This document shows, piece by piece, positions 32,950 through 45,449 of a stretch of DNA of 64,000 nt. The translations under genes were made by a program, and so were the position numbers. The notes below the pieces were generated by a model, which saw only the letters and a program-made list of their open reading frames with translations, searched no databases and was not told where the DNA came from. The stretch spans positions 140,787,426 through 140,851,425 of the forward strand of contig NC_089585.1 of assembly GCF_019320115.1 (NCBI RefSeq). Direction: 5' to 3'. The stretch comes from Miscanthus floridulus. Lineage: Eukaryota; Streptophyta; Magnoliopsida; Poales; Poaceae. Position 1 is the stretch's first letter; every line of letters starts with the position of its first letter.

Positions 32950-35900
32950 CGGTAGTTGGCTTTGCTGCGCAATTGAAACCGAATGTATTTGATGGAACGA
33001 ATTACAAGTGATGGGTTGGCAGACTCGAGTTGTGGCTCACGGCTATGAACGTGTGGTTCATTACCCAGGAGCGTCCTGTGGGACCGCACACCTCCGCGGA
33101 GGATAGTGTGTACATGTCTGCTGACAATTTGTTCAAAGGGGCTGTTATCAGTGTTCTTGCTGAGAACTTGATCGATTCATACATGCAGCTTCCCTCTGGC
33201 AAAGCAGTGTGGGATGCACTCTAGACAAAATTTGGGGTATCCGATGCAGGGAGCGAGTTGTACATCATGGAGCAGTTCTACGACTACAAGATGGTCGATG
33301 ACCGTTCCGTAGTTGAACAGGCTCATGAGTTACACGCTCTTGCAAAGGATCTTGTGAATGTCAAGTGTGAGCTGCCGGATAAATTTGTGGCCAGTGGAAT
33401 CATTGCCAAATTGCCTCCTTCATGGAGGAACTTTGCTACTACTCTAAAACACAAGAGACATGAATTCATTGTAGCCGGTCTTATCAGCACTCTTGATGTT
33501 GAAGAAAAGGCTAGAGCAAAGGATTCACGTGCGCGTGGTAATGAGGGAGGTTCTAGCACTCATGTGGTGTAGAAAAGGAATTTCTAATCCCACAAGAATA
33601 AGGGTAAAGCGAAAGTTGAACACAAGCCTACTCAGACTACCAACTTTAAGAAAAAGAAGAACAACAAGGGAAAGTGCTTTGTGTGTGGTGGTTCTGACCA
33701 CTGGGCCAAGGACTGTAAGGATCGCAAGGACAAGCAGCAGCACGGGCAGAAGAAGTCTGCTAATGTTGTTATTAGCGATGCTGAGAAGGGGACATCAGGG
33801 TATGATAATCATGCTTTTGTTCTTTCAATTTGTCATTTACCAAATTGGTGGATTGACACCAGAGCTAATATACATGCGTGTGCTGATATTTGTTTGTTTT
33901 CTTCTTACCAGGTCACAGGGACTGGATCCGTGTTGATGGGGACGGCTCAGGTGCTGCTGTTCGTGGTGTTGGTATGGTTGATCTAAAGTTTACTTCGGGA
34001 AAGACCGTGCGGCTGAAGAATGTGCAGCATGTCCCCTCAATAAATAAAAATCTTGTTAGCGGATCCCTTCTTTGTAAGGATGGTTTTAAGTTGGTGTTTG
34101 AATTGAACAAGTGTGTTATTTCTAAGTTTGGCTCCTTTGTTGGTAAAGGATATGACTGTGATGGTTTGTTTCGTTTATCATTATCAAACTCTTGTAATAA
34201 AGTTGTGAATCACATGTGTAATGATGATCAGTCAAATGTTTGGTATTCACGACTTTGTCATGTTAATTTCGGTTGTATGTCGCAGCTAGCTAATTTAAGT
34301 TTAATTCCAAAATTCACTTTGGTCAAAAATTCTAAGTGTCAAGTGTGTGTGCAATCTAAGCAACCCCGCAAGCCTCACAAGGCTACTGAGGTGAGAAATC
34401 TGTCACCATTAGAATTAATTCATTCGAACTTGAGCGAAATGAACGGTGTGTTGACTAAAGGTGGAAAGAGATATTTCATGACTTTGATAGATGATTCTAC
34501 TAGATACTGCTATGTGTATTTGCTTAAATCAAAAGATGAGGCATTTAATTTTTTCAAGATCTATAAGGCTGAAGTTGAAAATCAACTTGAGAGGAAGATA
34601 AAACGTATTCGATCGGATCGAGGTGGAGAGTATTTTTCAAATGAGTTCAATTTGTTTTGTGAGGAACATGGCATTATTCATGAAAGGACACCACATTATT
34701 CTCCTGAGTCAAATGGAGTGGCTGAAAGAAAGAACCGTACTCTAACTGAGATGGTTAACGCCATGCTAGAAACAGCTAGACTTTCTTGGGAATGGTGGGG
34801 TGAAGTCATGTTGACTGCTTGTCATACTCTTAATAGAGTTCCTATGAAAAACAAAGAGAAAACACCATTCGAGGAGTGGGAAAATAAAAGATTAACACTC
34901 TCATACTTGTGTACTTGGGGTTGCTTGGCAAAGGTTAATGTACCAATTGCTAAGAAGCGCAAGCTCGGACCGAAAATAGTTGATTGTGTCTTTCTAGGCT
35001 ATGCTTTTCATAGTATCAAATATAGATTCTTGATAATTAAATCTGGAGTACCGGACATGCATGTTGGTACAATCATGGAGTCCAGAGATGCCACATTCTT
35101 TGAGAACATTTTTCATTTGAAAGAAACATCTAGCAACTCTAGTCATGAATCTATTAATGCTCCAGAACGTAATGATACAGTAGTACACTTTGAACAACCA
35201 CTTGAAGAGAATCATGAGAAGGATGACAATGAAGGGACTCAAAAGAGTAAAAGACGAAGGACTACAAAGTCTTTGGTGATGACTTCATTGTGTACCTTGT
35301 AGATGACACTCTAAAAACCATTGCTAAGGCTTATGGATCTCCTGATGCTGACTATTGGAAGTAAGCAATCAGAAGTGAGATGGATTCCATAATGTCTAAT
35401 GGGACTTGAGAGGTTGTTGATCGTCCGTACGAGTGCAAACCTGTAGGATGCAAGTGGGTGTTTAAGAAAAAGCTTAGGCCTGATGGTACAATTGAAAAGT
35501 ACAAGACGAGGCTTGTGGCCAAGGGTTACATCCAGAAAGAAGGTGAAGATTACTTTGATACTTACTCACCAGTTGCCAGATTAACCATGGTTCAAGTACT
35601 ACTATCCTTAGCTGCCTCACAAGGTCTTCTCATCCATCAGATGGATGTTAAGATAGCTTTCCTTAATGGAGAGTTGGATGAGAAAATTTATATGGATCAG
35701 CCTGATGGTTATGTAGTAGAAGGTCATGAAGGAAAGGTGTGCAAGTTGTTAAAATCTTTGTATGGCCTAAAACAAGCTCCTAAGCAATGGAATGAGAAAT
35801 TTGACAAGACTCTCACGTCAGCCGGCTTTGTTGTGAACGAAGCCGACAAGTGCGTGTACTACCGTTTTGGTGGGGGAGAAGGAGTGATCTTGTGTTTGTA

Positions 35901-36852
35901 TGTTGATGACATATTGATCTTTGGTACTAATCTCAATGTGATTGAGGAGGTTAAGAGATTTTTGTCTCAAAGCTTTGAGATAAAAGATATGAGAGTGGCT
36001 GATGTGATTTTGAACATAAAGCTACTGAGAGAAGGCAATGGTGGGGTTATACTTCTGCAATCCCATTATGTGGAGAAGATCTTGAGTCGCTTTGGTTACA
36101 GTGACTGCAAGCCAGCTTCCATTCCTTATGATTCCAGTGTGATATTGCGGAAAAACCATAGAATCGCAAGGGATCAATTGAAATATTCTCAAATCATTGG
36201 CTCGCTGATGTATCTAGCTAGCGCTACGAGGCATGACATCTCATTTGCTATGAGCAAACTCAGTAGATTTGTCTCAAATCCTGGAGATGATCACTGGCAT
36301 GCTCTTGAGAGAGTAATGCGCTATTTAATAGGCACAACGAATTATGGAATTCACTATGCTAGGTATCTTAGGGTACTGGAAGGGTATAGTGACTCAAACT
36401 AGATATCAGATGCTGATGAGATAAAAGCCACAAGTGGATATGTGTTCACACTTGGAGGTGATGCTATTTCTTGAAAGTCTTGCAAGCAGACCATCTTAAC
36501 GAGGTCAACAATAGAAGCAGAACTCACAGCACTAGATACCGCCACAGTTGAGGCTGAATGGCTTCGTGATCTCTTGTCAGATTTGTCGGTAGTTGAGAAA
36601 CCTATACCGGCTATTCTAATGAACTGTGACAATCAAACAGTGATTGCCAAGGTGAACAGTTCCAAGGATAATATGAAGTCATCAAGACATGTGAAGAGGC
36701 GGCTGAAGTCTGTCAGAAAAATGAGAAACTCCAGAGTGATAGCACTGGACTATGTCCAAACAGCTAAAAATCTGGCAGATCAATTCACTAAAGGTCTTTC
36801 ACAAAATGTGATAGACGAGGCATCGAGGGAGATGCGAATGAGACCGACATGA
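32950..36852 (+). pseudogene. Copia gag-pol polyprotein of element C (inactive)
   Basis: Gag includes FDGTNYK, a TGA at 33009-33011, then WVGRLELWLTAMNVW and the zinc knuckle CFVCGGSDHWAKDC (33675-33716). The protease reads WWIDTRANIH: the DTG triad has become DTR (codon 33861-33863). A frameshift at about 33940 follows. In the integrase the HHCC finger starts WYSRLCH (Tyr at 34244-34246 in place of His). The first catalytic Asp is Asn (LIHSNLSEMNG, 34427-34429), while IRSDRGGEY and NGVAERKNRT remain. A frameshift lies near 35270. Reverse transcriptase keeps YVDD (35899-35910). RNase H has a TAG at 36400-36402 and a TGA at 36472-36474, and ends CDNQTVIAKVNSSKDNMKSS. Other stops are at 33222-33224, 33570-33572 and just after. 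The LTR pair and TSD show it transposed once as a complete element; protein loss came later. Confidence 0.93.
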
Positions 36853-37395
36853 GAGTTAAGTCATAGTGGTAACCTACTCTATTTGATCTGAGATCCCGTG
36901 AACTAGAGTGGTGAAACAAGCTATTTGACTAACTGAGAAGGAGAGTACTATTGTAATAACCCACTCCGTTGGAGATGCAATCTCTCCTAAATCTGCATGG
37001 CAGGTTGGTAAACACCTTAATGTGATCTGAGTGGCTTAGGCAAAGATGTTAACATGCAGAAACATCTTTTGAGGAACACACCTATATGAGTTTGACTGCT
37101 AGTCACAGTTTATGAGATTGGGTAATCTCTAAAGACTCATGAAAGGCCAAGAAGTATGACTTATATGCTTCAACCAGAGGAGATGCATTTTGCAGCCTAG
37201 TATCGATAAAGGACTTAAGTGAAACTTGTTCGCACAAAACTGACAATTCAAGGCATAGTCCATTGTTTAGTTGTGGACAAATGTAGCTTATGTTCTAGGT
37301 GGATGTTCAACCTTATTCAGGTCTCCATCGAAACACTGGTATATCCAACAGCAGTGGAACAAATTCCCAAATGAGCCTTGGAATTTGGTGGGGAT

Positions 37396-38373
37396 TGTTA
37401 GAATAATTGGGCTGGCCCAATTATTTAATTAATCAAATAAATCACAAGGCCCATTAGTGGTGGTAGTTACAAATAAAATAAAACCAACTTGGAAGTTGAA
37501 AGGGTCTCCAACCAACTTATAGGGTGGAGCTGTGCTGCACCTGTTGAGAAGTTGAGAGAGGGATAGCAGGATGCCACACGCTCGCTCGCTCGCTGAGACG
37601 CGGCGCGGCGCGGCGCGGCGCAGCGACGTGATGTGTGTGGGCTGGGCGTCAGGTTTTGCAGTTTTTTATCACAGTTGATGACTAGTAACTGAATACTCTT
37701 TTAGTGACTAGTAACTGACGATACAAATGACCAGTAACTGACAATTGCTAATGGCTAGCCGTTACCAAAAACTGACCATTTAATTGCTGCATTAACCTGG
37801 GCATCCAAGGGTCATCTGGTGCCTATAAGAGAGGTGTTATCTCTCATTCTTTCGCGTGCGAAAACACTTACCACCAAAGCTTTTGTCCACTGCTGCGCTG
37901 TGTTTTTGACATCTCCGTTCCGGCGATCTGTGTGCACGGACTTCGCCGGAAGAGTAGGCCTCCGAAGCTGCACTCTTCACCAGAGACTCTGCACCCGAGG
38001 AGTAGAAGGGTGATCAAGTTTTTGGGGAGCGCGTCTGCGCGACTGCTCACTGTTCGTCTATGACTACTTCCTGGTGACGCATCTGCACTGCCTCAGCTCT
38101 ACACTGCATCAACTCTCGAACGGCTACATCGAACAGGCTCGACTATCAATGTCGGGTAACGGCGCATTCGGTTCCTCCAGAACTGGACCCGCCTCAGGGT
38201 ATTTTCTAATGAACTTTCTTGTTCATTGCGTATTTTCTGTTGTTTCCATCACATGCTTTATGTTGGTCGCTACAAACACAAATGTTTTTGTTTCTGTTCA
38301 TGCTATCGTTTATGTCATGTTTTATTCTATATTTTGGATTAAACTGAACCGTAAAATGCCTCTGATTCCATCA
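37396..38373 (+). repeat. 3' LTR of element C (978 bp)
   Basis: It starts TGTTAG, ends ATTCCATCA, and is followed by GCTAC. It contains CGCTCGCTCGCTCG and (GGCGC)n-like short repeats at 37579-37615 and the TATA-like GCCTATAAGAGA at 37821-37832. It is the longer and probably original LTR form. Confidence 0.92.
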
Positions 38374-38378
38374 GCTAC

Positions 38379-39671
38379 AAGCAACAAAACAATAAGAACA
38401 TAAATAAATAAGTTAAAAATAGAGCTATCATTCCAAGCTTGTGATTTGCATGAAGATACCGAAATAGAGTAGTTTGCTATCATTCAATAGAGATAATAAT
38501 AACTTGAGATAAGAGAGAACAAGAAGTGAATCTGTCAAGACCTGGTGAGTCCAGTTTGACCCAAGCTTGTAATCGAATGCTCAAATGCGGTTGGACCAAA
38601 GCCAAGCTTGGTAAGGCTGTTCTACACTTAGAGTGCTTCAATTTCATTAGTTGGTTCGAGTATAAGTTGAGTAGAGCATCATATTTAAGAGGGGTTTCGT
38701 TAGCTTGGGTTTTTGTGGTTTAAGCCCATAGCCATTGTGGTAGATGATCACTCTGGGTGGTTAAACGGTTCAGGTTGATTTGAGTTAAAACTTTGTTAGT
38801 GGTTAGGGTCTCAGTGGATATGAATTGATTAGCAAAGGGGGATAGAACATGTGGCTTCTCTATTTGACTGTCATCATGCATTTTGTTAAATGAATGTGGT
38901 TGTTCTAGTTCGATTTGGTGAAAATGTTGTTCCTCTTGTAATCCTCTAGGGGAAGAGTATTTATAAGTTATAACCACTATTGATTATTGCCATGAAAGTT
39001 TGTAGCGTAATGGTTGGTCTCGTGGTTTTAACATCCCAGAGTGAGGAGGTTTTTCACGTAAATCACTGTGTTAATTGTGAATGTGGTTAGTATTATTCCG
39101 TTGCTAATTCAGTGATTGATGTGCTCCTTTCCATTATCACCGAAAAAAAGTACGAGCAAGCAGCACCTCTGCTCTGACGACAGTGAAAGAAACCGACGGT
39201 CCGGTTCCCTGGCCCAACCGACCCACATGAACACATGACCAGCTCTTTATCTCGAGGCCCAACCCAACCTAATCGTATGTTCACGAGAGTCTGGTTAACA
39301 CCGGTGTTTGTCCCATGATGAGGTGAGATAAAAATGGGCCGTATTTGGCAAAGATGCCTGAGATCCCGGGCTTTCCCGGCCCGGTCCAACATAGCGTCTG
39401 CCGACGCTGGTGCCACCGCAGGACAATTCCACGGCGGCCACAGCCACAGAGGTGACAGGTCAGGTACACTGCACGGGAGTGGAAGCTGACGAGATGCTGA
39501 GAAAAATCTCGAGGGGGTTGACGGGATCAATCCTAGGATCCTTCCTCGTACAGTGATCTGATTTCCAAATCGATAAAAATGAAGCACCTGCAATTCTTGG
39601 TGCTATTCAACCTAAACAAAGCTGAAAATAGAGTAGTTTGCAATTTGAATGCGACTATACATTCAGTTTCT

Positions 39672-39673
<2 letters not shown>
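38379..39673. other. Intergenic DNA without recognisable gene
   Basis: AT-rich at first, then a GC-richer part (39180-39560). The minus frame at 39093-39593 (166 codons) shows no family motif and overlaps other frames. No repeat family identified. Confidence 0.45.

Positions 39674-39765
<92 letters not shown>
39674..39765. repeat. (TA)n microsatellite, about 92 bp
   Basis: An uninterrupted TA run almost equal in length to the one at 6712-6803. Confidence 0.95.
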
Positions 39766-39766
<1 letters not shown>

Positions 39767-40105
39767 CTATAAAAGAGCGGATGAATTGAAAAATAGTTCT
39801 CACCTGAAGTTTCATACCCACCTTATTCGAGGACCCTGGGATGATTTATATCTTTAAATCTAACGGCGGATGTTAATCTAATGGTGGGCCATGTATGTAA
39901 AAAAGGTCTTACGCGTTCCTGCCACGTAAAACCACTCTGTCGCCCTCCCTCGCTATGTTTTTTTTACCAAATAGTTTTCCAACCCGCTCGCCGTACCCAC
40001 GTCGCCCCTCCCGAGTCCCAACCACCCCGAATTGCTTTTCGCGGTTGTCCTATATTAAAGAATCAATAACAAAATTGGATTTCCCTCACGTAATCATCCT
40101 TTTCC

Positions 40106-43100
40106 TGTAGTCCTAAAATAAAACCTCGCGTATACCGGGCCTCGGCACAGACTCACGTACGCGCAACAGGAAGATCAGGTCAAACATGGCCCACAAGTCA
40201 GAATTTCAGACTGATTTCATACTTAGAAATTTTCCTAAGTCTTTATGTGTTTTGCAGTTTCGTGTACCCAACTGTTTCACCTTGTATCTCCCTAACAGAG
40301 CCAAACCAGCTCGAGCTCCAATAACAAGAGTTGTAGTTCACATATAGATGATCAACTTTGTTACCTATGGCATAGTCTAGATCGTCACGGTTTAGGAGAA
40401 AATTACTGTTAAACTCGCTCTGTCAGTCACCTTCGATGATCACTGAATCGCCGTTTTCAGAAATCGGTCAGTGACCGTCATGGCCGACCGGCTCAGGCGA
40501 CGTTCGCCGCGTGGCGTTCATGCGCTGCCAAGGTCACCACGTCGCGCGTCCGCGTTCCTGAAGAGGGCCAGCGCCTGCTGAACGCGCTCGCCGCTCCATT
40601 TCTCCGTCTCGCCTTCTCCGCGCGCAGCGCCGTGTTCACAGCAGCCGCCCGCCATTGCCGACCGAGCATCGCCGCCGTCGTGCGCGCACGCCATCGCGAA
40701 AACGCGTTGCCCCGTCCGCCTGTAGCCTCGCCGTGGTCTCCTCTACCTTCTCCACCCCACCATCGAGTCAATCGAGCCTCGGTAAGGGCCAATCGCCGGC
40801 TTTCCTTCCACCGCCGCCGTGGCTGTTCTCCCCGGAGATGGCGCTCCGCGCGGCCAGCTCTCCTCGCGCCATTGCCATCCCTCCTCTGCCTTGAGCTAGG
40901 TCCGGTGCACCCTACTGAAGCCCGTAGAGCCAACCGTTAGGGCTGCGACGCCGTAGCGTCGTCGGAGCCGGCCGTGCAGTGGCCGAGCGCCGCCGTGGCC
41001 ATCGCCACCCCCCTAGTTGCATCAATAGCTGCGAATAAGGGTTCCCCTAGGTCCGCTAGGATGAGGCGAGCACGTAGACACCCTTGCCTTCGCCGGAGAA
41101 GCTACCGGCGACGAGCTTCGCCGCCGTCTCCTTCTCCTCCCCTGCCTGTCTCGCTGTCACGCGGGACCCGGCTGTCAGCCGCCGAGGTTGAGGCGGGAGC
41201 CCAGCGTGGGCCGCGTCGCGTCTTGGGCCGCGCCTGTACGCTTCGCGGGCCGCTGTTCCTTCGGGCCGGCCCAACTGTGGCTGAGTTTTGTTTCCTTATT
41301 TGTTTTTTTTATTATTTCACAGAATTGTATTGATATTCAAAAATCTGTATTTCTTAGTATATAGATCCAAATGCTATGGTTCTAATTTTGTTGGGTTCCT
41401 AGTATTGTCTAGTATTTAATAAAAATATTATATGGGCACATGTTTTAGAAATTCTGGATTTATTAAATAGGACTTTGAAATGTGTTTTTGGATACATGCA
41501 AACTTGTTTGAATTTTATCTTGAGTTTCTGTGGTCCAAAAATTATGAAATTTTGTGAGTAGTCTATTATTGCTTATTAGAAGCTCTGGTTAAAATTTCAG
41601 AGCTAGTGCAAGTGTAGTTTTTAAGTTATAGAAATTCCTTTTATTAATGGATGGATCTTGTGTGAATTTTCATAATTTTTCTATAGATCCAGTATAGGTA
41701 AAATTTGGTGAGTAAGGTTCTTATGCTAGAATGATGCTAGGAAAAATGTGAAATCTGTTGCTTGACACTTTTCATTAGAGTTTCCTAATTATGCTCAAAT
41801 TAGATATGTCACCTGTTATTTTGGATACAGCAAGTTATGTTTGCCCAATGGCTTTGAAATTTTTATGGTAGTCTATGTGCAGCATGAGATAGCTACTGTA
41901 ATTTTTGTAGATTTTTGTGAATAATTTTACTATATATTGCTTAAATCACCTAATTAACTAAATAAATTGGAAAAGGATATTAAATAATTTATTTAGAAGT
42001 TGGCACTATACTTTCTGATGTTTCTTAGGTATGAAAAATAAGTTGGTAAACTTGGTTTGATCAAAGTATGTTTTTGCACAATCATTAAATAATTAAGTTA
42101 GTAACCCTGTCATTCTGGATAGATTCTAGGTTTGCTGGAAATTGATTTGGTTAACATCAGAATCATGCTTTGCTGTTTACCATTGATTTGTAGAACATTT
42201 CATAAGCTTTCCAGAATGTCCTCATACAAGTCATTTGGATTTGTAGAACTCTTGTTGTGATTTAATTACGGGAATACTTGTATGCATATGAAACTTTAAA
42301 TGTTAAATTATGTATACCGTTACTATTTCTAAGTTGTGGTAATGATCCTAGGTGTTAGGCCTTTAACCGAAGATGAGCATCTTTATCTTAGGTTATGCAA
42401 GTTAGGTAAGTTGGTCTTGTTCTTTAAGTTAAGTTAGATACATGCTTAAAGTGATTTGAATAGGGCTAGTCTTACTCGGTAAACGGGTATCCAGTGATGT
42501 TTTCGTAAACACTCACTGTGATTCATTCATCATTGAGCATCATGTCATTCCTTATGCATCCATGGTATTTATCTTGTGCATCGGCATGCAATAGGTGTAC
42601 CGGAAGGAGTGACCCTGCTGGAATTCGAGGAACTGAGCGAGCAGCAGCAGCCGGCACTGGAGATTCAGGAGGAGCAGCCTTCAGGAGAAGTGCCAGACGA
42701 GGTCGCCGTTGAGTGCCCGGACCACCGTCCTTGCAACTTTGTGAAAGGCAAGCCCCGGAGCATATTAAGCCTCCTAATTTCCGAAATGCAGTTACAGTAT
42801 TATTATTACATATATTGTTGCATTAAGTTTAGATGTTGGATGCAAACACTTGCTGCATTGGTTACCCAATTCCTTGTCCAGATATTGTTACCCTGAATCC
42901 TATGTAGCTCAGGCTCGTGTAGTGCTTAGCCCTGCTTAAACGCGGTAGAAGTCGAGTGATTTCCTGTCACCTACGAGATATAGGAAGATACATGTGGCAC
43001 GGTTGGCTATATTTGCTATCGTGGAAAAGAACCAGTCTTAATTTGAAATGAAGACCGGACGGAGGCTTGCCGGTTTGCAGTGATTCCGTTTGTGTCGCTT

Positions 43101-44246
43101 AAGGACTGATTCTTGGAGCCTTTCTGTTCATGTTGAACGCATGCCTCTCTCTTAGTTGGCCGTGTCCGATGACCGACCGCGAAGCCGAGTAGCTCACCTC
43201 AGGCCGGGAGTCGATAAGTATAAAGTACGCCTCGGAAGGAAGCCGTAGGCGTGAGTCCAAGGGCAGGTGATTTAAAAGTCCTGATCGTCCTGGCAGAAGG
43301 GTAATCCCTGAGAGTGCTGGCGCTGATCGAACCCGGCGAATTTGGTTCCTGAGATGTACCAAAGGTAACCCACGGCTACCCTTGCTAAGTATGCCAGGGT
43401 GAGAGTTAGGAATACCCCCTCAGCTGAGTTGTAATTCGATTCGAGTCGCCGTCTCTCCCGGTTAGTGAGAACTTGACAGGCTTATCTCCAATGTAGATAC
43501 ACTTAATAACATAATGGTTCGGAAATGATGATATGATGATGACAGCCTTATTATACCTGCTATGGTTAATATTGTTTGCTCCTAATAAGTGAGTGCTCTA
43601 GTACAGGTGCTAATCTAGTGGACAGGTAACTAATGATAAGCTTGATGCTAAGTTTAAATTGGTTACTATAATCATAAGCTCTTTTATGCAACTGTGTCAA
43701 GCTAGCCCACCTGAAAAAGCCTTGCATGATCCTTGGTGTCTTTTATTTCTGGTTTTGACGGGTAAGTCTAGCTGAGTACCTTCTCGTACTCAGGGTTTAT
43801 CTCCCACCTGTTGCAGATGACCAGTTCTACTTTGGTTGCTGCAAGTACTGCCTTCTCCCAGCTGGGGATGAAGACTAGACCGTTGGGCGCGGTCTCTACT
43901 AATTCTCGTATCTGATAATGCTTTTGTGGGGCATGACTCAGACTTGGCAATGTAATCGAAAACTATGATATTTTGTACCAAACTATGTTGCTTCCGCACA
44001 CTCAAACTTGGTTTGTAATATTCTATTTAACTCTGATGGATGTAATCTGAATGCTACTTATGAAATGTTGTAACGGATGATGTGTTGTGTTGAATCACTA
44101 TGATCTTGGTTTGTATGTCGAGAGTTGGTTGAAATCCTTCGTGATTTCCGGACTACCGGGATTATGGGAGCTTAAGTACAGGAATTTGATCGCTTCGGTG
44201 ATTGTTTTTGTACTTACGTTCTTATGATTTGGTCGGTTCTGTTACA
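40106..44246 (+). mobile_element. Element S: large Tekay-like gypsy LTR, probably solo
   Basis: It ends GGTCGGTTCTGTTACA at 44246. It carries the same core as element T: GGGTAAGTCTAGCTGAGTAC, a gap, then CTCAGGGTTTATCTCCCACC and TGTTGCAGATGA (43757-43820). The 5' half is GC-rich (40490-41280) and is followed by 1.3 kb of AT-rich DNA. No PBS, gag or pol lies next to it, so it appears solo. Two left borders are possible: 40106 (TGTAGTCC, which mirrors the GTTACA end), or 40407 (TGTTAAACTC), which gives an exact 5-bp duplication ATTAC at 40402-40406 and 44247-44251. The open frames in the GC-rich half overlap on both strands and are not considered genes. Confidence 0.65.
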
Positions 44247-44251
44247 ATTAC

Positions 44252-44579
44252 AACCTGGATCTGTTTTATGTGATTTCCCCTTATCTTTCCAGCATGAGAA
44301 GTCTCGTTTGCCTCATCTTTTAAATCGGAGTCCTTCACTTGCATTGCACTGCTCACAAGCAAATAAAACAAATGACAGTCAGATCCACAATCTACTGAGT
44401 TTCAGCAGCAGCAAACTGTTAGGAGAGGAGCCTCACTATTCTCCTTCTTTTGCAAACGTTCCTTCAGTGGAGCACTGATTCATTTCTAGCTTAACTCTGA
44501 TTTTCCTACCAGAAACAGGAAATCCATTCTTTTGTTGAATAGCTCGATCAGCATCTTGAACAGTTGCACTGGCATATAC
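44252..44579 (-). pseudogene. RRM RNA-binding protein fragment (RBM28-like), two exons
   Basis: Minus-strand translation from 44579 gives [19 protein letters not shown] followed by [16 protein letters not shown], the second half of an RNA-recognition motif with the alpha-2 helix and the GRKIRVKL final strand. The exon can end at 44437 before GTGAGG. An acceptor GTGAGCAG leads into a second exon from 44348, AMQVKDSDLKDEANETSHAG followed by KIRGNHIK. Joined this way the reading frame stays open. The fragment stops near element S at 44246, and the RNP1/RNP2 half is missing upstream. The nearest match I recall is the multi-RRM nucleolar RBM28 group; the RRM call is firm and the subfamily is not. 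Confidence 0.65.
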
Positions 44580-44954
44580 GGGAACACATTATATTATCAT
44601 TGCTATTTTCTGCAGTCAGGATGACAAGAAAGTAGTCAATCAGTAACTTTTACTGGACTGAACTACATTATCATTGCTATTTTCTGCGGTAATGAGATGT
44701 TCAGAGTGTTCGCTCAGATCCTGCTATGATAGCTTCTTCTATTATTTTTAAAATTGTAGATCCACCACTACAATTCTTATTTTAGAAAGCTAATTTCCTT
44801 ACGAAGTTTGGAAAGGAAAAGTATTTTTTTTTACAGATATAATGCAGTATGCCAACTGTCAGCGTGAGATACTAAATCTTTCTCCATTCCTGGTCCCGCT
44901 GTAGATGATGATGAGGAAGATTACGACAGCCAATGAGTCTGAGCGACTGAACTT
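44580..44954. other. Intron-like AT-rich spacer between captured exons
   Basis: CATTATCATTGCTATTTTCTGC is present twice (about 44594 and 44669). On the minus strand it contains a CTGCAG-type acceptor near its left part and a GTAAGT donor at its right end (44948-44953). The plus strand carries a short acidic codon run (DDDEEDYDSQ, 44902-44934) of unknown origin. Confidence 0.4.
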
Positions 44955-45400
44955 ACCATGAAATAGAGCGCGGCAAGGAGACGCGAGCTGCTGAAGCCAC
45001 CACTGGACTCGCCGAGTAGGAGCCGAAGGCGCCTTGTCGCCTCGCAGGCGAGAAGGAGGGCCTGCCGTGGCGGCCTCCGGACGGCGCGACTAGCAACGGC
45101 AACCGGTCCGGTGGCGCGGCCCTGCCCCGGCGGCCAGCAGGCATCGCGGCCAGACCCGGCGCAGCCCTGCCCCGGCGTCCGGTGGGCGGATCTACCAGCT
45201 CCGGCGGCCAGCCCTGACGGCGGTGCTCTGCACGGCTCGCATTGTTCCCCAACATCTACGGCGAGGAACCATGGCGGGATCGGAGGATTGGAGCTGGGGC
45301 GGAGTACGGAGAGGAGCTGGAGAGAAATGGGGAAGACATTGAATTGGGATGCGCCGCTGTACATAAATTTGTGCCGATAGGAGCAATTATGGAAGCTTGG
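44955..45400 (-). pseudogene. GC-rich exon-like segment with GTAAGT donor
   Basis: This 450-bp GC-rich block stands out from AT-rich surroundings. On the minus strand it ends CTATTTCATG followed by GTAAGTTCAG, a near-consensus 5' splice site. Two minus frames stay open (100 and 147 codons), but both are Arg/Pro/Gly/Ala-rich and match no family I know. Its style, a GC-rich first exon joined to a fragment of another gene, fits capture by a Pack-MULE or Helitron. Confidence 0.35.
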
Positions 45401-45449
45401 GCTTGGGCAGTGTTCGGCTCGCCGGTTGGCTACAGTTTTTAATCGGATT

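Larger units (their letters stand above)
32326..38373 (+). mobile_element. Element C: complete but dead Ty1/copia retrotransposon, 6.0 kb
   Basis: LTRs at 32326-32924 and 37396-38373 both start TGTTAGAATAATTGG and end GATTCCATCA. GCTAC flanks the element on both sides (32321-32325 and 38374-38378). The internal part codes, in copia order, for gag, protease, integrase, reverse transcriptase and RNase H. A purine run GGTGGGGA precedes the 3' LTR. No standard initiator-methionine PBS (TGGTATCAGA) is visible after the 5' LTR. Many stops and three changed active-site residues make it inactive. Confidence 0.95.

Noticed and set aside
32926..32960. Primer-binding site of element C
   Set aside because: No TGGTATCAGA-type or other clear tRNA-complementary sequence follows the 5' LTR; calling one would be a guess.
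39093..39593. 166-codon minus frame
   Set aside because: Mixed low-complexity product without family motifs, no promoter or homologous block; left as intergenic.
40493..41333. Open frames of 72-146 codons in the GC-rich part of element S
   Set aside because: They overlap on both strands inside an LTR with a conserved non-coding layout; composition alone explains them.
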